Assembly: GCA_002897855.1 (NCBI GenBank)
Contig: BDTO01000030.1
Location: 1 to 56,319 of the forward strand
Source: a bacterium BMS3Bbin05
GTDB lineage: Bacteria; Nitrospirota; Thermodesulfovibrionia; Thermodesulfovibrionales; BMS3Bbin05
DNA: 56,319 nt
Reading direction: 5' to 3'
Both the position numbers and the translations under genes were made by a program. The notes beneath the pieces were generated by a model. That model made no database searches and was not told where the DNA came from. It saw nothing but the letters and a program-made list of their open reading frames with translations. Below, piece after piece: positions 15,849-24,182 of this stretch; the first letter of the stretch is position 1, and each line of letters opens with the position of its first letter.

Positions 15849-16286
15849 CTACTCAATCTCTATGCGTACCGGCCTGTTTTCCATCTTTTTACGAAGGGCG
15901 ATCCTGAGTATTCCATCCTTCAGATCAGCGTCCACACTGTTCCGGTCAATAGAAGAAGGCAGCCTGAATGATCTTCTGAAAAAACCGTATTTTCTCTCAA
16001 CCCTGTGAAAATTATTAGTATCGGCGTCTTTCCGGAACTTTCTCTCTCCCTTTATGGTCAGGTCCTTTTCCTCTACCTTTATTTCAATATCTTCTTTCAT
16101 TACTTCCGGCAGTTCGGCTTTGACAACGAATTCTTCAACAGTCTCAAATATATCAACCCTCGGGGTCCATATATTATGACGGACATCTTCACATTCATCC
16201 ATATCCACAATGTCATCGAACAGCTTGTCGACCATTTCCTGCAGGCTCATCAGATCCTTAATAGGATTGTACCTGTTAACACCCAT
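15849..16286 (-). CDS. Hsp20/alpha-crystallin small heat-shock protein
   Basis: About 145 residues. The alpha-crystallin domain spans roughly 45-140 (WTPRVDIFETVEEFVVKAELPEVMKEDIEIKVEEKDLTIKGERK, then FRRSFRLPSSIDRNSVDADLKDGILRIALRKK), with the L-P-x-x-V/I-D and G-I-L-x-I/L hallmarks; the tail RPVRIEIE is the usual anchoring I-x-I. It is an ATP-independent holdase chaperone. ATG at 16286 is chosen because aaagg lies a few bases upstream; an upstream ATG would add 11 residues starting inside the repeat array. The 18-bp tandem array at 16333-16458 lies immediately upstream and would be in the leader. Confidence 0.92.
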   Translation of the reverse strand: MGVNRYNPIKDLMSLQEMVDKLFDDIVDMDECEDVRHNIWTPRVDIFETVEEFVVKAELPEVMKEDIEIKVEEKDLTIKGERKFRKDADTNNFHRVERKYGFFRRSFRLPSSIDRNSVDADLKDGILRIALRKKMENRPVRIEIE

Positions 16287-16332
16287 AGCCTTTCCCCTTT
16301 CACAATTATATAAACGCAATAAACGCTATAAA

Positions 16333-16458
16333 CGCTATAAACTCGATAAACGCTATAAACTCGATAAACGCTATAAACTCGATAAACGCTATAAACTCGA
16401 TAAACGCTATAAACTCGATAAACGCTATAAACTCGATAAACGCTATAAACTCGATAAA
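16333..16458. repeat. perfect tandem array, seven 18-bp units
   Basis: Seven identical copies of cgctataaactcgataaa run head to tail, preceded by irregular 'aacgcaataaacgctat' words from about 16313. The unit length is a multiple of three, so every frame is a six-residue repeat. The array lies between recO (3' end at 16464) and hsp20 (start 16286). It is too regular to be anything but a recent tandem expansion of the ataaacgc word family. Confidence 0.95.
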
Positions 16459-16463
16459 CGCAG

Positions 16464-17192
16464 TTAACCGGCTTGCCCGCCTGCCTGCCTGCTTTCTCCC
16501 GATATGTAATACTTTACATGAGAATCTATTACAGAGGTCAACTCCCCGATAAGACCGTCATCTGTTTTGACCCTGTATATCTTTTCGATAGTCCATCTGG
16601 AAAGGCAGTCATAAAGCCTTATGCAACCGGGAGAAAGGCTTTGGGTCCGGCCCAATGTATGACCGCATTTATTGCATAATACCGCACCGTCACTGAAATG
16701 GAAGTTCATACCCGAAGCGCCGCATCTTGCACAGCCGGCAAGTCTTGGGGCGAATCCGGTTATTTTCAGGAGTTTAATCTTTATGGACAGCATTATCAGA
16801 GGATTCAGGCATCCTGATTCGAACTCACTAAGCGCCCTTAACAAAAAAACAAACATGTTATATGATACATCCCTCTCGGGGGAACAGATCAATATAACCT
16901 TCAGCAGTTCGGAAACCCTTAAAAAACAGTCGACCGATTCCCTTAGTTTCTGAAAACTTTTAATTATGTCGGACTGTGTGAGCCTCGGCAACCGGGCGTT
17001 TTCCTTGCCCCAGAATGACAACTTTACATATGAAAGAGGTTCGAGGCTGCTGCCGAAACGGCTCTTTGTCTTGCGGGGACTCCTGGCAAATGTATGGATA
17101 ATCCCGAAATCCCTGGTAAGGAAGCTTACTATCAGGTCTGCTTCACCGTAATCCCTTGTCCTTAATACAACACCTTCAGTTCTATGAAGCAT
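16464..17192 (-). CDS. recO: DNA repair protein RecO
   Basis: About 242 residues. An N-terminal OB-fold (TEGVVLRTRDYGEADLIVSFLTRDFGIIHTFARSPRK) precedes a helical domain and a zinc-binding module, CARCG...CNKCG (about residues 156-176). RecO promotes annealing and loads RecA with RecR on SSB-coated DNA. The ATG at 17192 shares its A with the TGA stop of the upstream nuclease gene (TGATG); a GTG one codon earlier is possible. The last residues (SRQAGGQAG) and stop are encoded by 'ggcaggcgggcaagccgg' repeat words, so the C-terminus has been altered by the repeat. Confidence 0.92.
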   Translation of the reverse strand: MLHRTEGVVLRTRDYGEADLIVSFLTRDFGIIHTFARSPRKTKSRFGSSLEPLSYVKLSFWGKENARLPRLTQSDIIKSFQKLRESVDCFLRVSELLKVILICSPERDVSYNMFVFLLRALSEFESGCLNPLIMLSIKIKLLKITGFAPRLAGCARCGASGMNFHFSDGAVLCNKCGHTLGRTQSLSPGCIRLYDCLSRWTIEKIYRVKTDDGLIGELTSVIDSHVKYYISGESRQAGGQAG

Positions 17193-17644
17193 CACATGAT
17201 ATTGCCGAAATCTTCGGGTTTAAGGTTCTTCAGCCATTCCTCCAGTTCGTCCGTCTTTTTGATCTCGAGCATATCTTCCTCTACATATATCGGGACATTA
17301 AGTCTCAGGGCAACGCCTACGGCATCGCTCGGCCTCGAATCTATCGGTACCTCCTGTTTGCCTGTATCAATATGAATAAGCGCATAGTAGGTGTTGTCAA
17401 CCATTTCTGTAATAACAACCCTCGACATCCTGACGGAAAGTCCGTCGAAGATATTCTTTATAAGATCATGTGTAAGCGGTCTGGGAGTCACAACCCTTCC
17501 AAGTGCAAGCGCAATAGAGTCCGCCTCAGGCTTGCCTATCCATATCGGCAGGTTCCTTGCACCCCCCATCTCCTTGAGCAGTAATATGTACATACTGCTC
17601 CTCGGGTCAAAAAGCAGGCCTTCTACCTTCATCTGAACGAGCAT
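17192..17644 (-). CDS. bifunctional nuclease family protein (DUF151)
   Basis: A 150-residue protein of the BFN/DUF151 family: MKVEGLLFDPRSSMYILLLKEM, LPIWIGKPEADSIALAL, PRPLTHDLIKNIF, and the IDSRPSDAVGVALRLNVPIYVEEDML block are the conserved core. Family members have reported RNase/DNase activity, but the cellular role in bacteria is unclear. It lies between era and recO, all three closely spaced on the minus strand, so it is probably co-transcribed with them. The C-terminal acidic helix (ELEEWLKNLKPEDF) is typical of the family. Confidence 0.87.
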   Translation of the reverse strand: MLVQMKVEGLLFDPRSSMYILLLKEMGGARNLPIWIGKPEADSIALALGRVVTPRPLTHDLIKNIFDGLSVRMSRVVITEMVDNTYYALIHIDTGKQEVPIDSRPSDAVGVALRLNVPIYVEEDMLEIKKTDELEEWLKNLKPEDFGNIM

Positions 17645-17672
17645 ATCAATTTACCGGGATCATGTTAATCAC

Positions 17673-18557
17673 TTACTTAATACCCATCTCTTCAAGAAAG
17701 GATGGGTTCTCACGCCAGTCCTTTTTAACCTTTACCCATAACGATAAAAAGAATTTGATACCAAGGGCATCTTCGATCTCCATACGCGCCTCGGAGCCGA
17801 TCTTCTTCAACATCCGGCCCCTTTTACCTATTATTATACCCTTTTGGCTTTCTCTTTCAACATATATATTTGCATCCGCCCTGATCATATTATCCGCAGA
17901 GGATTCATCCCAGCGAATAACCTCGACGGCAACGGAATGGGGAATTTCATCCCTTGTATTCAATATCGCCTTTTCCCTGATAATCTCCGACAGCAGAAAG
18001 CGCTCAACCTGATCGGTTGCCATATCATCGGGATAAAGTCCGGGGCCTTCCGGCAGATACTTTTTAATCTCCATTATCAGTACATCCACCCCACTGCCGG
18101 TTATTGCCGATAAAGGCACTATCCCGTCAAATGAAAACATGCCGGCATATTTAGCGATTACCGGAAGCAGGGCGTCTTTCTTGACGGTATCGATCTTGTT
18201 GACGGCCAGTATGCACCTCGTCCCTTTACCAATGACTTTTTTTATGGAATCTTTTTCCCTGCGGTCGGGTAATACGGGCAAAACAACATAAACAATCAGA
18301 TCCATATTCTCAACGCTTTTTATGGCGCTTTTTACCATCATTTCGCCAAGCTTGTGCAACGGCCTGTGGATACCCGGTGTATCCATAAAGATTATCTGGG
18401 AGTCGGGCAAGTTCTTTATCCCCATTATAGTATTACGTGTGGTCTGTGCCTTTGGAGATACAATCGCTATCTTCTGTCCGATTAAAGTGTTGAGGAGCGT
18501 CGACTTGCCGACATTCGGTCTCCCGACGATACTTACATATCCCGATCTAAAACCCAT
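17673..18557 (-). CDS. era: GTPase Era
   Basis: A 294-residue ribosome-assembly GTPase. G1 is GRPNVGKST, G2 falls near TTRNT, G3 is DTPGIH, G4 is NKID, and G5 is near SAITGSG. The C-terminal KH domain (about 210-290) carries ANIYVERESQKGIIIGKRGRMLKKIG with the GxxG loop (GKRG). Era binds the 3' end of 16S rRNA during 30S maturation. It starts at ATG about 28 bases after the aminotransferase stop. Neighbouring recO and the DUF151 gene fit a common housekeeping cluster. Confidence 0.95.
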   Translation of the reverse strand: MGFRSGYVSIVGRPNVGKSTLLNTLIGQKIAIVSPKAQTTRNTIMGIKNLPDSQIIFMDTPGIHRPLHKLGEMMVKSAIKSVENMDLIVYVVLPVLPDRREKDSIKKVIGKGTRCILAVNKIDTVKKDALLPVIAKYAGMFSFDGIVPLSAITGSGVDVLIMEIKKYLPEGPGLYPDDMATDQVERFLLSEIIREKAILNTRDEIPHSVAVEVIRWDESSADNMIRADANIYVERESQKGIIIGKRGRMLKKIGSEARMEIEDALGIKFFLSLWVKVKKDWRENPSFLEEMGIK

Positions 18558-18584
18558 GGCAGTGATCGCTGCAGATCATTCCGT

Positions 18585-19775
18585 TCATTCGGCTCCGGCT
18601 ACTGCAGTCTTTAATCTCTTTATGCCCTCCCGGATATTATCCATGGAAGTAGCATACGACATCCTGATATAACCTTCAGCCCCGAATGCAATACCCGGGA
18701 CCAGGGCAATATGAGCCTCTTCAAGAAGATATAAGGAGAGCCCGGATGAATCATCCACTTTCCTGCCGTTGTATGTCTTTCCCAGAAGACCGGTGATCCC
18801 GGGGAAGGCATAGAATGCCCCATCCGGCACTATGCATGATATGCCTTCAATACTGTTCAGTTCATCGATTATATATCTTCTCCTTTTGTCGAATTCACTC
18901 ACCATCCCGGAGATGAAATCCTGCGGACCCCTCAGGGCCTCGACTGCCGCCGCCTGGGAAATGGAAGACGGGTTTGAAGTCGACTGTCCCTGTATCTTCG
19001 ACATGGCCTTTATGATACCGGACGGACCGGCGGCATAACCTATGCGCCATCCCGTCATTGCATGTGATTTCGAAAGCCCATTGACAAGAATGGTTTTCTG
19101 TCTTATATCCGCTCCAAGTGAGGGAAAGCATATATGACCCGCCCCGTCATACAGGATCTTCTCATAGATCTCATCGGATATGATATAAAAATCATGCCTG
19201 AGCGCCAGCCCGGCAATGGCTTCAAGTGCAGCCCTGTTATAGGTAAGCCCTGTGGGATTTGAAGGATAATTCAGTATAAGCGCCCTGGTCCTGCCGGTTA
19301 TATGTTTCTCAAGCTCTTCCGGCCTTAGCATGAATGAATCTTCTTCATGCGTCTCTACAAACACAGGTTTTGCGTCATTCAGCAATACCTGTGCCGGATA
19401 AGACACCCAGTAGGGAGCAGGGATGATAACCTCGTCCCCCCTGTTGAACAGGGCCTGTGCAATATTGTAGAGACTGTGTTTGGCACCGCAGGAAACTATT
19501 ATTTCTTCCGGTCTGTATTCCACCGAGTTATCAGCCCTGAGCTTGTCCGCAATAGCCTCTTTAAGGGGCGGAATTCCGTCAACCGGCGTATATTTCGTAA
19601 ATCCGTCCCTGATGGCCTTTATTGCGGCTTCCTTTATATTTTCCGGTGTATCGAAATCCGGCTCCCCGACACCGAAACTGATAACATCCACACCGGAGGC
19701 CTTCATTTCCTTAGCCCTGGTATTCATAGCCAGGGTCGGGGACGGTTTTATAGCAGATACTCTGTCAGAAAGCAT
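18585..19775 (-). CDS. aspartate aminotransferase-type class I PLP enzyme
   Basis: A 396-residue fold-type I aminotransferase of the Igamma/Ib aspartate aminotransferase group. Hallmarks are FGVGEPDFDTP near the N-terminus, NYPSNPTG, SDEIYEKILYDG, the Schiff-base lysine motif VNGLSKSHAMTGWRIGYAAG, and the substrate-binding arginine in GYIRMSYATS. It most likely transfers amino groups between aspartate and 2-oxoglutarate (possibly prephenate as well in this group). A strong Shine-Dalgarno aaaggaggt is positioned 9 bases before ATG at 19775. It begins a subcluster with era after a 270-base repeat-bearing gap. Confidence 0.92.
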   Translation of the reverse strand: MLSDRVSAIKPSPTLAMNTRAKEMKASGVDVISFGVGEPDFDTPENIKEAAIKAIRDGFTKYTPVDGIPPLKEAIADKLRADNSVEYRPEEIIVSCGAKHSLYNIAQALFNRGDEVIIPAPYWVSYPAQVLLNDAKPVFVETHEEDSFMLRPEELEKHITGRTRALILNYPSNPTGLTYNRAALEAIAGLALRHDFYIISDEIYEKILYDGAGHICFPSLGADIRQKTILVNGLSKSHAMTGWRIGYAAGPSGIIKAMSKIQGQSTSNPSSISQAAAVEALRGPQDFISGMVSEFDKRRRYIIDELNSIEGISCIVPDGAFYAFPGITGLLGKTYNGRKVDDSSGLSLYLLEEAHIALVPGIAFGAEGYIRMSYATSMDNIREGIKRLKTAVAGAE

Positions 19776-19855
19776 ATGTAATTAACCTCCTTTCTCCCAC
19801 CTGTTGATTTTTTCGATATTTCTGCAATTAATATAACCATAACCACAGAAAAAAA

Positions 19856-20003
19856 GAAAATTATTCTGCCACAGATATCCGCAGATTACACGGACTTAAA
19901 TGACTTTTAATTTCCTATCTGCGCTTATCCGCATAAATCCGCGGCTGAATATGCCTTCGGCCTTTTCTTCAGTCTGTGTCAGTCCGTGGCCGAAAAGCCT
20001 TTT
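19856..20003. repeat. 'ccacagatatccgcagatt' words, paired with 49.7-50.0 kb
   Basis: This segment includes a 51-bp block (19899-19949) matching 49801-49851 with 4 mismatches, preceded by 'acacggactt' and followed by 'cttcagtctgtgtcagtccgtggc'. It lies downstream of gspD and upstream of the aminotransferase. No gene is seen in 19776-20048 apart from the aminotransferase leader. Confidence 0.75.
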
Positions 20004-20048
20004 CTTTCTCTGCCGCTGAGCCATTGAGCTTGCAGGCCGGCCGGCTTT

Positions 20049-21908
20049 TTATTGAGCTTCTTCAGACTTTTTCACAAGATCGGACCGGCTCAGCCGTTTC
20101 TTGATGGTCCTCACCTTGTCCTGAAACTCTCTCGACAGTTCATCCGCCTCGTCCTGGTTCCTGATGACATGCGGGGTCACCATGACGAGGAGTTCCGTCC
20201 TGCGTGTGGTAATCGACGTTGAACCAAACAGATAACCCAATATCGGTATCCTGCTCAGGATGGGCAGGCCAGATCTCGTTGTACTCTTGTTTTCCGAGAT
20301 AAGCCCCCCGATAACAAGTGTATGCCCGTCCTGGACTATGCCCGTTGTCTGGGCCTTCCGTGTAAAAAATGAAGGGAACTTCTGTCCCGCAATCTCGGTA
20401 GATTCACCCGGTCCGCTGAACTCCTGAGATATCTTCAGTGTCACCATGCCATTTTCACTGATATGCGGTGTGACAGTAAGAATTACGCCGGCCGTCCTGT
20501 ACTGTATCTGGCCGCTGGACACAAGTGTCGTCCCGGTTGTGTTTCCGCTTGTTGTGGTATTGAGACCCGTCGCTATCGGGATCTCCTCTCCGACCTCTAT
20601 CTTTGCCTCCTTGTTATCGAGTGCAAGAATGTGAGGGCTTGAGAGAACATTTACTTTTCCATAACTTGCAAACATGTTGATCATGGACACGAACTTTGAC
20701 GGATTTATTACATAGCCGAAGTAGTTAGCGGTCGGCGCACCGGTTGCGGCGGTGTTGACATCGAGTGATGAAGGGGTATATCCTGTTATAACCGTGGGCT
20801 TGCCGCCGGACCTCAAAAGCCATTCAAGGCCAAGCCTCTCATCGTCATTGAGCGTTACCTCCGCCACCATAACCTCTATCAATACCTGTCTGGGCGGAAT
20901 ATCAAGCTTCTTGATCGTCTCGAGCATGGCCAGGTATGCCGCAGGCGAAGACTTTATTATCAGCGCATTGATGTCATCGTATGCAGTTATGGTAACATCT
21001 CCTTCAACCTCGCCCGCCGTACCTCCGACCACCCGCGGTATAACAGGCCTGACCCGGGCCTTTTTTCCCGTAATCCTTACCGAACGCGCCACGAAAACCC
21101 TCTTTCCTTTTTTATCATGAGTATAGATATCCTTCAGGATGCGTGCAAGATTCTTGGCCTCCCCGTTTTCCACATAATACACAAAGGTCCTCACATTATC
21201 CCTGTCCGACGGAGCGATGTCGATGGCATCGAGTATCTTCATGAACTTCAGAAGCCCCTCGGGCCTGGCTGTAACTATAAGCAGGTTCGTAGGCTCATAA
21301 ACAATCAGGTCCGTACCTCTCGGCATAAGGCCCCTGAGAAGATTGGCGGCATCGGAAGCCTTGACAAACTCAAGGGGTACAATCTGCGTTATGAAGCCTG
21401 AATCGAGCCGCAACTTCACCTCTTTTCCCTTTTCAATATCGAGAGGCTGCTGCTTGGCGCTTTCGATGGGGATAATAGTATAGAAATCCCTCTTTCTGAT
21501 CGCAGTCAGCCCGTTCATCTCGAGTATGGACTGAAATATGCTGAAAAGATCCTTTACAGGAAATTTCTTATAGGACTGTATTGTTACCTTGCCGCTGACA
21601 CCGGGAGAGAGTATATAATTGATATTCAGAAGATCCCCCATCGTCTCGATGACCGTTCTTATGTCTGCATCTTCAAAATTCAGGATTACGTATTTGCCCG
21701 CAGCCTCCTGTTCGATAACCACAGGCCTGGGTTTACTCTTGCCCGCAGCTCCCCTGGCAGGAACCTTTTTTTCTGCAATCTTTTCGGGCAGAATCAGCTC
21801 CCGGATCATCTTCTTCAGCGGCGGCTTTTTCTCTTTTTTCACGGTCTGCGCGCCCGCACAGGAAAGCAGCGATACGGTCACCATCATCGTTACAAGGATT
21901 CTCAACAT
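20049..21908 (-). CDS. gspD: type II secretion secretin GspD
   Basis: A 619-residue secretin. A lipoprotein-type signal peptide (TVSLLSC, Cys17) is followed by N0 (about 70-145), N1 (about 170-230) and N2/N3 modules (about 240-345), then the secretin domain (about 345-595). That domain contains VLIEVMVAEV, VLSSPHILALDNKEAKIEVGEEIP, GVILTVTPHI and the terminal VIGGLISE...PILSRIPILGYLFGS. It would form the outer-membrane pore of a type II secretion system. It is the last gene of a gspE-K-L-M-C-D run and starts 2 bases after the gspC-like stop. Being a lipoprotein it may reach the outer membrane by Lol or with a pilotin. Confidence 0.93.
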   Translation of the reverse strand: MLRILVTMMVTVSLLSCAGAQTVKKEKKPPLKKMIRELILPEKIAEKKVPARGAAGKSKPRPVVIEQEAAGKYVILNFEDADIRTVIETMGDLLNINYILSPGVSGKVTIQSYKKFPVKDLFSIFQSILEMNGLTAIRKRDFYTIIPIESAKQQPLDIEKGKEVKLRLDSGFITQIVPLEFVKASDAANLLRGLMPRGTDLIVYEPTNLLIVTARPEGLLKFMKILDAIDIAPSDRDNVRTFVYYVENGEAKNLARILKDIYTHDKKGKRVFVARSVRITGKKARVRPVIPRVVGGTAGEVEGDVTITAYDDINALIIKSSPAAYLAMLETIKKLDIPPRQVLIEVMVAEVTLNDDERLGLEWLLRSGGKPTVITGYTPSSLDVNTAATGAPTANYFGYVINPSKFVSMINMFASYGKVNVLSSPHILALDNKEAKIEVGEEIPIATGLNTTTSGNTTGTTLVSSGQIQYRTAGVILTVTPHISENGMVTLKISQEFSGPGESTEIAGQKFPSFFTRKAQTTGIVQDGHTLVIGGLISENKSTTRSGLPILSRIPILGYLFGSTSITTRRTELLVMVTPHVIRNQDEADELSREFQDKVRTIKKRLSRSDLVKKSEEAQ

Positions 21909-21910
21909 TT

Positions 21911-22405
21911 CTATCTCTTTACACCTTCGGATTTAATCTTCCCGAGATTCAACCTCACATCGGTACCGTTCCAGTTGATCCTGACATCCATCCTGTCTAT
22001 ATCCATCACCTTCATATTCTCAAACCTGTCACCAACATGCAGAGGCCTTGGCCTGCCGCCACTCTGCGATATGTAAGCAATGAATTCACCATCGGGTTTC
22101 CGTATAATACCTTTTAGCACAAAGGCAGGCATTTGCTGCTGTAAAATATTTTCATCATGCCCCCGGGGTTCAGCAGATGATTCCGCATATGTCCTGTCCG
22201 GGTGAAAAATATTCCCGGATACTATTCCTTTATAACCTGCCTTCTTACCGGCTGATGCAGCCATTACATTTTTATCTTCATGACTTCTTTTCACCTCCGC
22301 CTTATTGTACAGCGACGGCTCGTATGACAGGGCACGGATAAAATACCATAACGAAAACAGCATAAGCAGAACAGGAATCAAAAAGAGCACAGACCTCTTA
22401 ATCAT
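21911..22405 (-). CDS. gspC: GspC-like type II secretion protein
   Basis: A 164-residue protein with an N-terminal membrane segment (VLFLIPVLLMLFSLWYFI) and a C-terminal beta domain (about 100-160: 'FVLKGIIRKPDGEFIAYISQSGGRPRPLHVGDRFENMKVMDID') matching the homology region of GspC, which contacts the secretin N0 domain. The linker motif GNIFHPDR is also typical. No PDZ or coiled coil follows, so this is a short form. It overlaps gspM by 4 bases (ATGA) and is directly upstream of gspD, which supports the assignment. Confidence 0.75.
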   Translation of the reverse strand: MIKRSVLFLIPVLLMLFSLWYFIRALSYEPSLYNKAEVKRSHEDKNVMAASAGKKAGYKGIVSGNIFHPDRTYAESSAEPRGHDENILQQQMPAFVLKGIIRKPDGEFIAYISQSGGRPRPLHVGDRFENMKVMDIDRMDVRINWNGTDVRLNLGKIKSEGVKR

Positions 22406-22932
22406 ATTTTCCTGTACCCGGAAACCAGTACCCTGACCCTGAGTTTGTCCGGTTTCCTGAAATTAATCACCCTGATATTTATCGTATCAACAGATACAAG
22501 GTACTTGCCCTCTGAAATTTCCTGCAGGAAATCCCTTACCTGTTTTATGTCGGCCGTAGCAGTTATCTGAATCGGAAAACCGGCAAACAATTTGTATTTT
22601 ACCACATTATAAGGTTTTATAGAGATAACTTCCATGCCGGATCTCTCAAGAACGTCCTGAAGGTAACTGTTAAGCTTTGCAACGGCAATTGCATCATTTG
22701 CAGAATCTATCAGTGAAATGTCATTTTTTTTCAATTCCGCATTTACAGTTTTTATCTTTTCTTCCGTTTCCGAAGCTGAACTCAGAAAGCTCCTGTACCT
22801 GCCGAGAGTTTCCGACTTGACCTTCAATCTTTCAACAACCCCGTCATGCCACTCGTTCAACGGGGTGAATACAACCGAGTACAACAATATCGCCGCAAGT
22901 ATAAACAAAAGAGCTATAAGTGGCTTCCTCAT
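22402..22932 (-). CDS. gspM: GspM-like type II secretion protein
   Basis: A 176-residue single-span inner-membrane protein: a hydrophobic N-terminal segment (LIALLFILAAILLYSVVF), a coiled-coil region (about 25-75) and a ferredoxin-like C-terminal domain (about 85-170: 'VLERSGMEVISIKPYNVVKYKLFAGFPIQITATADIKQVRDFLQEI'). This is the PilO/GspM architecture that partners GspL. The start overlaps the gspL stop by 4 bases and the end overlaps gspC by 4 bases. Similarity at sequence level is weak, so assignment leans on architecture and position. Confidence 0.7.
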   Translation of the reverse strand: MRKPLIALLFILAAILLYSVVFTPLNEWHDGVVERLKVKSETLGRYRSFLSSASETEEKIKTVNAELKKNDISLIDSANDAIAVAKLNSYLQDVLERSGMEVISIKPYNVVKYKLFAGFPIQITATADIKQVRDFLQEISEGKYLVSVDTINIRVINFRKPDKLRVRVLVSGYRKI

Positions 22933-24182
22933 GTCTCAAGCTCCATTTTGACGGAATACCTCGTATTACCGCCGGCCTTTATGATCGGAGCTGAAAATCC
23001 GACATTCCTGAACATCTTCGATTGCTCCAGTTTTTCCACGACTTCCGACGGGTTGTCTGAAAAACCCTTCAGCTCTATAAAACCCTTCTCATCCACATTA
23101 AAACTTATAACCCATGCGTCTTTCGGAAGAATGCGGCTTATCTCCGACATGATATTCAGATCAAGGGTCCTTCGGGCCTGTTTCCCCCGGAGAAATTTCA
23201 ATCTTTTCACTGCCATGTCGAGCTCTTTTCTCTTTGTAATGAGCCCGGATGCCTCCTTCTTTATATCCATGATCCTGGTATTAACATTGTTCAGCGCCGA
23301 GTAATCACGATAGACAGGGATAAAATATCCCGCAATTATCATAATGGCCGACACGGCCGCTGCTACGGCAGCAAACCTCCAAAAGCTGTATCTGTAATTA
23401 AACCCCGTCCCGGGCTTCAGAAATTCGAAGACAAAAGGCGAATTGATAATAATCCTTCGGGCCCCGTCCTGTACGTTTATCGACGAAACACCTGTGTCGG
23501 TCCTGATGCTGTCCGTAACGTCACCGGTTAAAAACACGTCCCTTATATCATGGATATCCCTGATACTCTCAATCTCGGAGCCCAGGCGGTCGGCATTACC
23601 GGGATGTTTAAGCGCTATGCAGGTTCCTCCCCTGACAACAGCCATATAAATATCCCCGGCCTCAATATTTACGAACAGGAAACTCTGTTTCTTCCTGCCG
23701 CCGTATACGGCCGAAAGGTCGCCCATAAAACCGCACCTGACGGATGCCACTGTCAGTCCGGCGGAAGCGATCATATCGGAAATGTCCGTAACAATATCCT
23801 TTCTGACGCAGAGCGCAAGCACTTTTGATGATGTCCTGTCTTTCGCAATGATATTGAAATCATATACATATTCCTCAAGCGGGAGCGGAAGAACATCTTC
23901 GAGCTGAAAGACCAGTGCATCACCGATATCGGTCTTTTTCGTAAACGGAAGATCGAGTATATTTGAGAGGCACATAAAAAATGGGAGGTATACTTCTGCA
24001 TGTCTTAGCCGGTATTTCTCTTTCATGTCATTTAAAGTGCCGACAATGACTTCCCTGTTTCTTTCACTGAACACCGTTTGCAGCTCATTTTCTTCAACGG
24101 TCCCGGCCCCCCGCAGACCCTTCCCGGCCACTCTGAATCTTACGCAGTTCCTCAGTATCCTGATCTCAAGAATATATGACAT
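22929..24182 (-). CDS. gspL: GspL-like (PilM/PilN-type) type II secretion protein
   Basis: A 417-residue protein with a cytoplasmic actin-like PilM domain (about 1-245), one membrane segment (FWRFAAVAAAVSAIMIIAGYF, about 265-285), a short coiled coil and a periplasmic ferredoxin-like PilN/GspL domain (about 340-415: 'AWVISFNVDEKGFIELKGFSDNPSEVVEKLEQSKMFRNVGF'). GspL links the GspE ATPase to the periplasmic GspM. The start overlaps the gspK end by 17 bases. Confidence 0.78.
   Translation of the reverse strand: MSYILEIRILRNCVRFRVAGKGLRGAGTVEENELQTVFSERNREVIVGTLNDMKEKYRLRHAEVYLPFFMCLSNILDLPFTKKTDIGDALVFQLEDVLPLPLEEYVYDFNIIAKDRTSSKVLALCVRKDIVTDISDMIASAGLTVASVRCGFMGDLSAVYGGRKKQSFLFVNIEAGDIYMAVVRGGTCIALKHPGNADRLGSEIESIRDIHDIRDVFLTGDVTDSIRTDTGVSSINVQDGARRIIINSPFVFEFLKPGTGFNYRYSFWRFAAVAAAVSAIMIIAGYFIPVYRDYSALNNVNTRIMDIKKEASGLITKRKELDMAVKRLKFLRGKQARRTLDLNIMSEISRILPKDAWVISFNVDEKGFIELKGFSDNPSEVVEKLEQSKMFRNVGFSAPIIKAGGNTRYSVKMELET

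Noticed and set aside
16210-16467. RYKLDK-repeat frame (plus) across the 18-bp array
   Set aside because: Any frame through an 18-bp tandem repeat is open; it begins antisense to hsp20 and has no ribosome-binding site.
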